From positions 1 through 6,640 of the forward strand of contig JAGGXL010000187.1 of NCBI GenBank assembly GCA_021163085.1: a stretch of DNA of 6,640 nucleotides. Reading direction: 5' to 3'. Numbering within the stretch: the first letter of the stretch is position 1; each line of letters begins with the position of its first letter. Origin of the DNA: Thermodesulfobacterium sp. (lineage in GTDB: Bacteria > Desulfobacterota > Thermodesulfobacteria > Thermodesulfobacteriales > Thermodesulfobacteriaceae). Both the position numbers and the translations under genes were made by a program. The notes under the pieces were generated by a model, which saw only the letters and a program-made list of their open reading frames with translations, did not search any database and had not been told where the DNA came from. Positions 1 to 5,743 of the stretch are shown here, piece by piece.

Positions 1-36
1 GGATATTAAATATACTAAGGATATTAAATATACTTT
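1..36 (+). repeat. 18-bp tandem direct duplication inside rsmA
   Basis: Two adjacent copies of an 18-bp unit, GGATATTAAATATACTAA at 1-18 and GGATATTAAATATACTTT at 19-36. They are identical over the first 16 bases and differ only at the last two. The unit is six codons long, so the reading frame of rsmA is kept and the protein reads DIKYTK-DIKYTF. The array touches the left edge, so more copies may lie upstream. Confidence 0.8.
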
Positions 37-235
37 TGAACTTAAAGATTACAAAAACTTTTTGACAAAACTCTTTTCCCAAAAGAGAAAAATGCTGAAA
101 CATAAAATCAGCCAAAACTGTTTAGAAACTGTCGGTATTTCAGGAGAAAAAAGAGTAGAAGAACTTGAACTTAAAGATTTTATTTCTTTATACTTTGCTT
201 TTCAGAAATCAAAGAAAGATTTGAAGTTTTATTAA
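2..235 (+). CDS. rsmA: 16S rRNA (adenine(1518)-N(6)/adenine(1519)-N(6))-dimethyltransferase RsmA/KsgA, C-terminal fragment (5' end outside window)
   Basis: Only the last 77 codons are in the window; the reading frame enters from the left edge and ends at TAA 233-235. The family dimethylates two adjacent adenines in the 3' terminal helix of 16S rRNA during small-subunit assembly, using S-adenosylmethionine. The methyltransferase domain lies outside the window. What is seen is the C-terminal helical domain: the FSQKRKML block at about codons 25-32 matches the family's F-x-Q-R-R-K-x-L element. It is followed by a GISGEKRVEELELKDFISL-like tail matching the usual 'R-x-E-E-L-x-x-x-x-F-x-x-L' ending. 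The tract just before this domain contains a duplicated six-residue unit, DIKYTK/DIKYTF. The gene runs convergently into mltG, and its last 56 bp are shared with that gene on the opposite strand. Identification rests on the C-terminal motifs only, but these are distinctive. Confidence 0.87.
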   Translation, partial: DIKYTKDIKYTFELKDYKNFLTKLFSQKRKMLKHKISQNCLETVGISGEKRVEELELKDFISLYFAFQKSKKDLKFY

Positions 236-1247
236 ATTTCTCACTTTTAATTCTTTTAATAGCTCTTAAGTGCTCTTTATAAGTCCTTGAAAAATAATGA
301 GTCCCATCACCTTTAGCTACAAAATAAAGATAGGAGACCTTTGCAGGGAAAAGCACAGCTCTTATGCTATCTTCTCCTGGATTACATATAGGAGTGGGAG
401 GTAAACCACTATTTAAATAAGTGTTATAAGGGCTTTTCACAGAATAGTAGTCTCTATAGGTCAGTCTTCTGAACTCCTTTAAAGCATAATTTATAGTAGG
501 ATCTGCTTGAAGAGGCATACCTTTTTTCAGTCTGTTTAAATATACAGCAGCAATAAGGGGCTTCTCTTGAGAATACATGGCTTCTTTTTCTACTATAGAG
601 GCTAAAGTAATAACATCTTTAAGTGATTTATTTTTCTTTTCAGCGATATCTTTAAATTTCTCCCAGTGTTTCCAAAAATTTTCCACCATAGTTTGAATGA
701 CCACTTCTGGTGGTGTGTCTTTATGAAAAAAATAAGTATCTGGATATAGATATCCTTCCAAGGTAGGACCAGGCAACCCAAAGCTATCAGCTATTAAAGG
801 ATCTTCAGCCCAAGATAAAAATTCTTCCTTTTTACATATTTTGTTTTTTTCTAAAGTATCTGCTATCTGCCAAATTGTAGCCCCCTCTGGAATTATAATT
901 TTACGAAGATAAACTCTGCCTTCTCTAAGATAGGTAAGAATTTCACTTATGCTCTGATATGGGTGAAAGGCATATTCTCCAGCTTTAATTTTGTTGTAAG
1001 TGCCTGTTCTCAAAGCTTCAAAAATAAAAATAAGTTCGCTTTTTATAATACCTTCCTTTTTTAACTTTCGGGCAATGTTTACTACACTATCTCCTCTTTC
1101 TATCTCTATTATTACAGGCTCTAAGTTTTGAGGTTTGAAAAGAGGCGATCTGCTTTCAAAATAATAAAAAAATATCAAAATTAAAACAAAGATGGCGAGA
1201 AATATGAATATTAAATGTTTTTTCTTATAATGTCTTGAGAACTTCAT
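180..1247 (-). CDS. mltG: Endolytic murein transglycosylase MltG (YceG family)
   Basis: A 355-residue inner-membrane lytic transglycosylase that cleaves nascent glycan strands within the chain and is thought to set glycan length; the E. coli protein is about 340 residues. Residues 1-10 are basic (MKFSRHYKKK) and residues 11-30 form one hydrophobic anchor, so the rest should be periplasmic. Residues about 47-110 are the LysM-like region. The YceG catalytic domain follows with IPEGATIWQIA (119-129), LEGYLYPDTYFF (163-174), LASIVEKEA (215-223) and LQADPTINYAL (246-256), then SGLPPTPICNPG (280-291) and THYFSRTYKEH (316-326). E220 in IVEKEA corresponds to the catalytic glutamate of the E. coli enzyme. 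The last 20 or so residues (about 335-355) lie beyond the usual conserved end and overlap rsmA antisense. The start is supported by the basic stretch and membrane anchor, but no good Shine-Dalgarno precedes it. The gene is divergent from the TPR operon. Confidence 0.95.
   Translation of the reverse strand: MKFSRHYKKKHLIFIFLAIFVLILIFFYYFESRSPLFKPQNLEPVIIEIERGDSVVNIARKLKKEGIIKSELIFIFEALRTGTYNKIKAGEYAFHPYQSISEILTYLREGRVYLRKIIIPEGATIWQIADTLEKNKICKKEEFLSWAEDPLIADSFGLPGPTLEGYLYPDTYFFHKDTPPEVVIQTMVENFWKHWEKFKDIAEKKNKSLKDVITLASIVEKEAMYSQEKPLIAAVYLNRLKKGMPLQADPTINYALKEFRRLTYRDYYSVKSPYNTYLNSGLPPTPICNPGEDSIRAVLFPAKVSYLYFVAKGDGTHYFSRTYKEHLRAIKRIKSEKFNKTSNLSLISEKQSIKK
1226..1231 (+). promoter_or_regulatory. 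Candidate -10 box for the TPR/Zn-HEAT/TPR operon, lying inside the 5' end of mltG
   Basis: A perfect TATAAT lies 57 bp before the start of the first TPR gene, within mltG codons 6-8 on the opposite strand. No convincing -35 hexamer sits 16-18 bp upstream, so the assignment rests on the -10 match and on the need for a promoter near the 41-bp divergent gap. In DNA this AT-rich a chance match is quite possible. Confidence 0.35.
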
Positions 1248-1275
1248 ATTTAATGTTATTCTTTTAATTACTTTT

Positions 1276-1283
1276 AAGGAGGT
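1276..1283 (+). promoter_or_regulatory. Strong Shine-Dalgarno site of the first TPR gene
   Basis: AAGGAGGT, a near-complete complement of the 16S rRNA 3' end, ends 5 bases before ATG 1289. It fixes the start codon of the TPR gene and is the strongest ribosome-binding site in the window. Confidence 0.85.
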
Positions 1284-1288
1284 AAAAC

Positions 1289-1897
1289 ATGATTACAGAA
1301 GAGGCTTTAAAAATTTTAGAAAAAGAAGCCATAGAAAATCCCAATTCAGTTTTTGCCCAACATAGATTGGCTATAGCTTACTTTAATTTAGGGAAATTTC
1401 AAGAGGCTAAGGAAGCCTTCAAGAAAGTGCTTAAACTCGACCCTTTTCATTTTGAAGCTATGATTAACCTGGGAATTCTGCTGGCTCAGGAGGGAAATTT
1501 AGAAGAAGCTAAAAAGGCTTTTACCTTTACTCTAAAGTATTATCCAAAATCTTTAGAAGCTTGGAACAACCTCGGCTTGATTGAATTTGAACTTGGGAAC
1601 CTTGATGAAGCTGAAAAGTGTTACAAAAAGGCTCTTGAAATAGACGAAACATTTACAGAAGCCTGGATAAACCTTTCTACTGTGTTGATTGAGAAAGAGC
1701 TATTTGAAGAGGCTATATCTGCTTTAGAAAAAGCCAAAACTTATGCACCTGAAGCAGGGATTATTTATAATAATCTTGCTGTAGCTTACTATTATTTAAA
1801 GGATAAAGAATCTGCTATAAAAAATATAAACCTGGCAAAAGAAAAGGGATACCCTGTTAATCCTGAGTTTGAGAGTATGGTAAATGAAACACTCTAA
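1289..1897 (+). CDS. Tetratricopeptide repeat (TPR) protein
   Basis: A 202-residue protein made almost wholly of about five 34-residue TPR units: roughly 22-53, 56-87, 90-121, 124-155 and 157-188. The canonical TPR pattern is clear. Examples are LAIAYFNLGKFQEAKEAFKK (27-46) followed by V-L-K-L-D-P, and AWNNLGLIEFELGNLDEAEK (91-110) followed by a YKKALEID end. No signal peptide or membrane segment is seen, so it is probably cytoplasmic. TPR solenoids bind peptides or partner proteins, and no catalytic motif is present. It is the first gene of a three-gene unit; its 3' end overlaps the next gene by 14 bp, which suggests translational coupling. Its partner and process cannot be read from the sequence. 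The start is secure because of the AAGGAGGT site. Confidence 0.9.
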   Translation: MITEEALKILEKEAIENPNSVFAQHRLAIAYFNLGKFQEAKEAFKKVLKLDPFHFEAMINLGILLAQEGNLEEAKKAFTFTLKYYPKSLEAWNNLGLIEFELGNLDEAEKCYKKALEIDETFTEAWINLSTVLIEKELFEEAISALEKAKTYAPEAGIIYNNLAVAYYYLKDKESAIKNINLAKEKGYPVNPEFESMVNETL

Positions 1898-2936
1898 ACC
1901 ACCTACCTGTCCTTTTTGCGGAAGAATAATTGCAAAGCCTGATTATTTACCTATTGGTTTTTCAGATTTAGAAGCAGGAATATGTGAGTGTGGAAGTGTA
2001 TACGTTTGCGATGTAACAGGTTATAACAGAGGAAATGCTTTTGTTGAAGCCCTACTTATTGCCTGTGGAGGAGATTGGGATTTAGCCTGGGAGTTAGAAT
2101 CAAATGAGGACTATAAAGAAGTCTGGATTGAAAATTATGACCTATCTTCCCATTCAATAGCTCCGTCCTCAAAGAAAATAAGAGGTGTACTCTGTTTTTT
2201 AAAACTTGCTGATGAAATAAGAGAAATGCAGGCCTCCAAGTTAAAAAAATTGCTTAAAAAGACAACTCCAAGCGATATACCCAAAGTTGAAAAAAGAAAA
2301 TTAACCAAAAGGGAAATAGAAAAACTCATAGAAAAAAACGAAATTCACCTGTTAATCGCCTATCATGTTGCTGAGCCTCTTAATTTAAATATTTTACAAA
2401 AACTCCTTTATCATCCTGACATGTTTTTCAGAAAAAAAGTTATAGTAGTTATTGGCAAAATTGCCCAAGTTTTAGCTGGTATCTATCCAGAAAAAGTGCT
2501 TGAGCTTATAAAAAGGTTGTTGTATTCCTCTGCAGATTCAGCAGCCTCTGCTTGGGGAGCTCTGGAAGCTGTAGGTGAAATCATAAGAAATACCGAGGAG
2601 AGATATTCCATTTTTGTTAGAAATCTTTTAGCTTTTATGAACTACCCTGAATATCATCCTTATGTACTTTATGGACTTTACCGAATTGCTGAAAAAAATC
2701 CTCAAGCATTAAAAAAACACGGATACTTAAAACTTCTTAACTATATTGAAAATAGCACTCCAGAAATTCAGGGACTCATTCTTAAAATTTTTGAAAACCT
2801 AAACACAAGAGAAGTTTTGTCTTATATAAATAAACTTGATTTAGACCAACATTTTGAACTTTTTAATTACGAAACTTTTTCTTTAGAAAAAGTTTTACTC
2901 AAAGATTTAGTAAAAAATCTGCAAAAGGAGAGTTAA
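1884..2936 (+). CDS. Zinc-ribbon plus HEAT-like repeat protein of unknown function (DVU0298-like)
   Basis: 350 residues. The N-terminus has a CPFC knuckle (C9, C12) and a CEC knuckle (C34, C36), with a further C42 in VYVCDVTG. This is a probable zinc ribbon of the form C-x2-C-x21-C-x-C. A conserved-looking block follows: CDVTGYNRGNAFVEALLIAC (42-61), then GGDWDLAWEL (62-71) and an acidic stretch around ENYDLSSH (83-90). After a Lys-rich linker (about 119-152), residues about 155-345 are an all-helical series with HEAT-like character, such as the helix-turn-helix units near 168-200, 203-235 and 258-285. There is no signal peptide or membrane segment. From memory the N-terminal block resembles a family of conserved hypothetical proteins named after Desulfovibrio DVU0298; I could not search for it. 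ATG 1884 lies inside the end of the upstream TPR gene with only a weak purine-rich site (GAGAG), so expression is probably coupled. An RNA- or protein-binding adaptor role is inference. Confidence 0.83.
   Translation: MKHSKPPTCPFCGRIIAKPDYLPIGFSDLEAGICECGSVYVCDVTGYNRGNAFVEALLIACGGDWDLAWELESNEDYKEVWIENYDLSSHSIAPSSKKIRGVLCFLKLADEIREMQASKLKKLLKKTTPSDIPKVEKRKLTKREIEKLIEKNEIHLLIAYHVAEPLNLNILQKLLYHPDMFFRKKVIVVIGKIAQVLAGIYPEKVLELIKRLLYSSADSAASAWGALEAVGEIIRNTEERYSIFVRNLLAFMNYPEYHPYVLYGLYRIAEKNPQALKKHGYLKLLNYIENSTPEIQGLILKIFENLNTREVLSYINKLDLDQHFELFNYETFSLEKVLLKDLVKNLQKES
2924..2930 (+). promoter_or_regulatory. Shine-Dalgarno site of the second TPR gene
   Basis: AAAGGAG sits inside the last codons of the Zn-HEAT gene, 6 bases before ATG 2937. 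The upstream stop codon (2934-2936) directly abuts this ATG, so the same ribosome could reinitiate. It supports ATG 2937 as the true start. Confidence 0.75.
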
Positions 2937-3545
2937 ATGAACAAAAATATTCTTGAGAAAGACAAAGAAACTCTTTTCGATCTTACAGGAATTCCAGAAA
3001 GTCTAAAACCGGCTTATGAGCTCTGTATAAAAAGTTATAACCACTGGAAAGAAGGACGCATTCTTGATACTATATCACTTTTAGAAGAAGCTTTAAAAAT
3101 ATTTCAAAAAAATAATGCTTATAAAGAAATTGCTAATATTCTAGATTTCTTGGGTGATCTTTATAATATGAGAGGAAATTTAGAAAAAGCTTTAAAGTTA
3201 TACAAAGCATGCTTAGACATTTGTGAAGATTTTGAAGATGAAATTAGCACTACTATTGTGGCAGAAAAAATTGTTCAAATTTACAGAGAAAAAAGAGATT
3301 ATGAAAAAATGATTCCCTATTTATACAGAACTTTAGAAATTGCAGAAAAATGTGGTGATGCTCATAGAGCTGCGAGAGCAATGGCTGGAATTGGAGATGT
3401 TCATCGCAATAAAAAAGAATATCAAACAGCTAAGGAAGCTTATGAAATAGCTTTAAAAATTTATAGAGGATTGGGAGCAAAAGAACTCGCTGAAATTGTA
3501 GAAAATGTACTTAAAGACCTTGAAGAAGAAATGAGTTCAACTTAA
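2937..3545 (+). CDS. TPR-like helical repeat protein
   Basis: A 202-residue, highly charged, cytoplasmic-looking protein with four helical-hairpin repeats at about 26-56, 67-97, 107-137 and 147-177. They recur every 40 residues rather than every 34, as in TPR variants of the Rapad/kinesin-light-chain (TPR_12) type. Clear matches include IANILDFLGDLYNMRGNLEK (65-84) with ALKLYKACLDICED after it, and MAGIGDVHRNKKEYQTAKEA (149-168) with YEIALKIYRGLG after it. The first 20 residues, with DLTGIPESLKPAYELC, form a non-repeat cap. No catalytic residues, signal peptide or membrane segment are seen. It is the last gene of the three-gene cassette, starting immediately after the stop of the Zn-HEAT gene and closing 13 bp before a convergent gene. 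Although the same length as the first TPR protein, its repeat type differs, so the two are not recent duplicates. The function is unknown; a protein-interaction role is inferred from the fold. Confidence 0.86.
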   Translation: MNKNILEKDKETLFDLTGIPESLKPAYELCIKSYNHWKEGRILDTISLLEEALKIFQKNNAYKEIANILDFLGDLYNMRGNLEKALKLYKACLDICEDFEDEISTTIVAEKIVQIYREKRDYEKMIPYLYRTLEIAEKCGDAHRAARAMAGIGDVHRNKKEYQTAKEAYEIALKIYRGLGAKELAEIVENVLKDLEEEMSST

Positions 3546-3558
3546 TTTCAAATAACGA

Positions 3559-3783
3559 TTAGCTTATTTTAATTACCCGAATTTTGTAAGTTTTTTTTTC
3601 TTTTTTTCTTTTCATTCTAAAATAAAAAACTATAAATCTTATTATTAGAAAAGCTATATAAATACCAAAAAGTGTAAAGAAGAAAAATAAAAAACTTCCT
3701 ACTGCTAATCCAAAAAACAAAAAGAAGAGCACAAATAAAAAAGGAGAAAGCAAAAATAAAATCCAAATTAAAAAACGAGACAT
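3559..3783 (-). CDS. Small two-helix membrane protein of unknown function
   Basis: A 74-residue, very hydrophobic protein. Residues about 4-25 and 29-54 are Phe/Leu/Ile-rich and likely form two membrane helices. A strongly basic tail (RMKRKKEKK, about 56-64) should lie in the cytoplasm by the positive-inside rule, and the protein ends ...KIRVIKIS. Its start codon shares one base with the stop of the upstream fmdB-like gene (TAATG on the minus strand). No Shine-Dalgarno of its own is seen, so translation is probably coupled. The basic tail is encoded by a run of nine A residues (3591-3599), a possible slippage site. I do not recognise a family. Being a real gene is supported by the one-base overlap, the coherent membrane topology and the filling of an otherwise empty interval, but low-complexity AT-rich coding makes it less certain than its neighbours. 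Confidence 0.62.
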   Translation of the reverse strand: MSRFLIWILFLLSPFLFVLFFLFFGLAVGSFLFFFFTLFGIYIAFLIIRFIVFYFRMKRKKEKKTYKIRVIKIS

Positions 3784-4031
3784 TATTTGCTATAACCAGG
3801 AAGTTCTAAATGGGTGCAAGTCCCTGTCGGGCAGGAATGAGTTTCTGTAATTCTTGGCTTATCTGAAGAAGATCCAGAATCACTTATTATAGAATTTACT
3901 ACACTCATGAGTCTTTTAATATTTTTACTTTCACAGGACTTACATTTTACTTCCGAGAGTTCTTCTTTATTTTTTAAAAATACTTCAAATTCAGCCCCAC
4001 AATCCTGACATTTAAATTCGTATATAGGCAT
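3783..4031 (-). CDS. FmdB-family zinc ribbon protein
   Basis: 82 residues beginning MPIYEFKCQDCG, the hallmark of the FmdB/CxxC_CXXC regulatory-protein family. C8/C11 and C30/C33 form two CxxC knuckles for a single zinc ribbon (about 1-45). After a Ser-rich linker (about 47-57), the tail has a third cysteine pair in SCPTGTC (C67, C72) followed by a short ELPGYSK end. That cysteine tail occurs in many family members and may bind metal or be redox-active, which is inference. The family name comes from a gene near formamidase/amidase clusters where a regulatory role was proposed; its biochemical function is not well established. It is probably cytoplasmic. A purine-rich AGGGTG-like site lies before the start, and a candidate promoter is present 36 bp upstream. 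It is probably co-transcribed with the downstream small membrane protein. Confidence 0.87.
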   Translation of the reverse strand: MPIYEFKCQDCGAEFEVFLKNKEELSEVKCKSCESKNIKRLMSVVNSIISDSGSSSDKPRITETHSCPTGTCTHLELPGYSK

Positions 4032-4066
4032 CTTTCACACCCTATTTTAAATTATTAACTTATTTA

Positions 4067-4094
4067 ATTTTAATACAGAAAAGCTAAAGTTCAA
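4067..4094 (-). promoter_or_regulatory. Candidate sigma-70-type promoter for the fmdB-like/small membrane protein pair
   Basis: On the minus strand TTGAAC (4089-4094) is followed after 16 bp by TAAAAT (4067-4072). Each hexamer matches its consensus at five of six positions. The predicted start point near 4060 gives a leader of about 29 bases before ATG 4031. The site lies wholly in the 70-bp gap after the acyl-CoA synthetase gene, which fits the fmdB pair being expressed on its own as well as by readthrough. No convincing terminator hairpin for the upstream gene was found in this gap. Confidence 0.5.
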
Positions 4095-4101
4095 CAGTAA
4101 G

Positions 4102-5721
4102 TTATATCTTATAACCAAATTCTTTTAATTTAAGCTCTTTACGCTTAATTTTACCGCTGATGGTTTTCGGTAAATCTTCTACAAATTCAATCTTTCTGGG
4201 ATATTTATAAGGCGCTGTTTCCTTTTTAACAAACTCCTGAAGTTCTTTTTTAAGTTCCTCAGTAGGTTTATATCCTCTTTTAAGAACAATAAAAGCTTTC
4301 ACTACCTCACCCCTTACTTCATCAGGACTGGCAACTACTGCAGACTCCTTTACTGCTGGATGCTTAATTAAAGCACTCTCCACTTCAAATGGAGAAATTC
4401 TATATCCAGAACTTATGATTATATCATCGGTTCTCCCAAGAAACCAGAAATAACCATCTTCGTCTTTATATCCTCTATCTCTGGTAAAATACCAATCTCC
4501 TCTAAAGGCTACTTCCATTTCTTTTTCATCATTTATGTATTCTTTAAAAAGCCCTACAGGACGCTCAGGTTTAATTTTTATAGCAATTTCTCCGTCTTCG
4601 TAAGGTTTTACAGGTCTTCCTTCTTCATCTACGACATCAATTGTAAAACCAGGAGTAGGAAACCCCATTGCTCCCTGCCTCATAGGTATAAATCTAAACA
4701 TAGCAATAGTATTTACTGTTTCAGTTTGTCCATATCCGTTATATATGTATTCTCCTGTAAGTTCTTTCCATAAGTTAATAACTTCAGGATTTAAAGGCTC
4801 TCCTGCGGAAACAAAATGCTTTACAGAAGGAAAACTCAGTTCTTTTGAAGGAACTTCTTTAACCAGCATTCTGTATACAGTTGGTGGAGCACAAAAACTG
4901 GTTACTTCAAAATTTTTTAAGGTATCGATTAAGGTCTGGGGAGAAAAGCTTTTTTCTCTTTTTCTTATGAAAACCGTAGCACCCATATTCCACGGAGCAA
5001 AAAGACTTGACCAAGCACATTTAGCCCAACCTGTATCTGTTATTGTCCAGTGAATATCCCCTGGCTTAAGGTTTAACCAAAATTTTCCTGTAATTAAATG
5101 TCCCAAGGGATAAGAAACCTGAGTATGAAGAACCATTTTTGGAGGACCTGTGGTACCGGAAGTAAAAAATATAAAACTTGGATCATCAGGATTAAATTTT
5201 TCTCCTAAAAATGCATCCTTTTGAAATAGTTTATAAAAATTTTCCCATCCTTCTCTTTCATCCACATTAACAAGCAATGCATCTTTCTTTGTATTATTTA
5301 CTGCCTCTTCTACTTTGGGGGCGTTCTCATTATTGGATATTATTGCTTTAATATCAGTTACTGATAGCCTGTATTCCAGATCCTTAGGCGTTAGTAAAAT
5401 AGTTGCAGGAATTACTATTGCTCCCAATCTCATTAAAGCAAGTACAGAAATCCACCATTCAGCTACATTGGGCAAAAATATTAAGACTTTATCTCCTTTA
5501 CTTATACCTTTTTCTTTAAGTCCTCCAGCGAGTTTGCTGGAAAGTTCTGTTAATTCCTCGAAAGTAAATTTTTTTATTTCTTTTCCATCTGTCCATATAA
5601 AAGCAGTCCTTTTACCCCACTTATCAAAAACATCTAAAACAAAAGAAAACTTTTCAGGCACTTCGAGTTTGAAATTTTTAACAATTTCTCGATAACGAGC
5701 TAACTCTTTTTCCATCTCCAT
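4102..5721 (-). CDS. Acyl-CoA synthetase, medium-chain type (AMP-forming, ANL superfamily)
   Basis: 539 residues, full length for the family. It is expected to convert a carboxylic acid, ATP and CoA to acyl-CoA, AMP and pyrophosphate in the cytoplasm by way of an acyl-adenylate. The large N-terminal domain (to about 430) carries the phosphate-binding loop TSGTTGPPKM (187-196), the HWTITDTGWAKCAWSSLFAP stretch (224-243) typical of medium-chain ACSM-like enzymes, SAGEPL (305-310) and YGQTE (330-334). The hinge region has GDWYFTRDRGY (408-418), with D415 as the expected ribose-binding aspartate, then GRTDDIIISSGYRI (429-442). The small C-terminal domain has LPKTISGKIKRKEL (517-530), where K524 is the expected catalytic lysine for adenylation. 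Oddly, the usual TGD triad before the hinge reads TRD. The start is supported by AAAGGAG and GAGGAG upstream; an in-frame ATG two codons later is less well spaced. The gene follows the lactate-permease-family gene by 37 bp, suggesting one operon. The acid substrate cannot be told from sequence. Confidence 0.93.
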   Translation of the reverse strand: MEMEKELARYREIVKNFKLEVPEKFSFVLDVFDKWGKRTAFIWTDGKEIKKFTFEELTELSSKLAGGLKEKGISKGDKVLIFLPNVAEWWISVLALMRLGAIVIPATILLTPKDLEYRLSVTDIKAIISNNENAPKVEEAVNNTKKDALLVNVDEREGWENFYKLFQKDAFLGEKFNPDDPSFIFFTSGTTGPPKMVLHTQVSYPLGHLITGKFWLNLKPGDIHWTITDTGWAKCAWSSLFAPWNMGATVFIRKREKSFSPQTLIDTLKNFEVTSFCAPPTVYRMLVKEVPSKELSFPSVKHFVSAGEPLNPEVINLWKELTGEYIYNGYGQTETVNTIAMFRFIPMRQGAMGFPTPGFTIDVVDEEGRPVKPYEDGEIAIKIKPERPVGLFKEYINDEKEMEVAFRGDWYFTRDRGYKDEDGYFWFLGRTDDIIISSGYRISPFEVESALIKHPAVKESAVVASPDEVRGEVVKAFIVLKRGYKPTEELKKELQEFVKKETAPYKYPRKIEFVEDLPKTISGKIKRKELKLKEFGYKI

Positions 5722-5726
5722 TTATG

Positions 5727-5738
5727 CTCCTCTCCTTT
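5727..5738 (-). promoter_or_regulatory. Double Shine-Dalgarno site of the acyl-CoA synthetase gene
   Basis: The minus strand reads AAAGGAGAGGAG, two overlapping ribosome-binding cores that end 10 and 5 bases before ATG 5721. The nearer core fits ATG 5721 better than the in-frame ATG at 5715-5713, which decides the start. Confidence 0.7.
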
Positions 5739-5743
5739 CTTAC

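Noticed and set aside
1210..1254. ATTAAAT / ATTTAAT inverted repeat flanking the start of mltG
   Set aside because: The arms are only 7 bp, wholly A/T, about 31 bp apart and partly within coding sequence; expected by chance at this composition.
2135..2329. A 64-codon minus-strand open frame inside the Zn-HEAT gene
   Set aside because: It lies wholly antisense to a gene with clear protein features, is hydrophobic low-complexity, and shows no recognisable domain.
3551..3570. AATAA...TTATT hairpin as a bidirectional terminator between the convergent operons
   Set aside because: The stem is only five A-T pairs with no G-C pair and no clean T-run after it, too weak to call.
4745..5053. A 102-codon plus-strand open frame inside the acyl-CoA synthetase gene
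   Set aside because: It is antisense to a well-supported enzyme gene whose motifs continue across the whole interval; no domain of its own is visible.
5315..5695. A 126-codon plus-strand open frame inside the acyl-CoA synthetase gene
   Set aside because: It is the antisense shadow of the N-terminal adenylation domain; composition mirrors the real gene and no family is recognisable.
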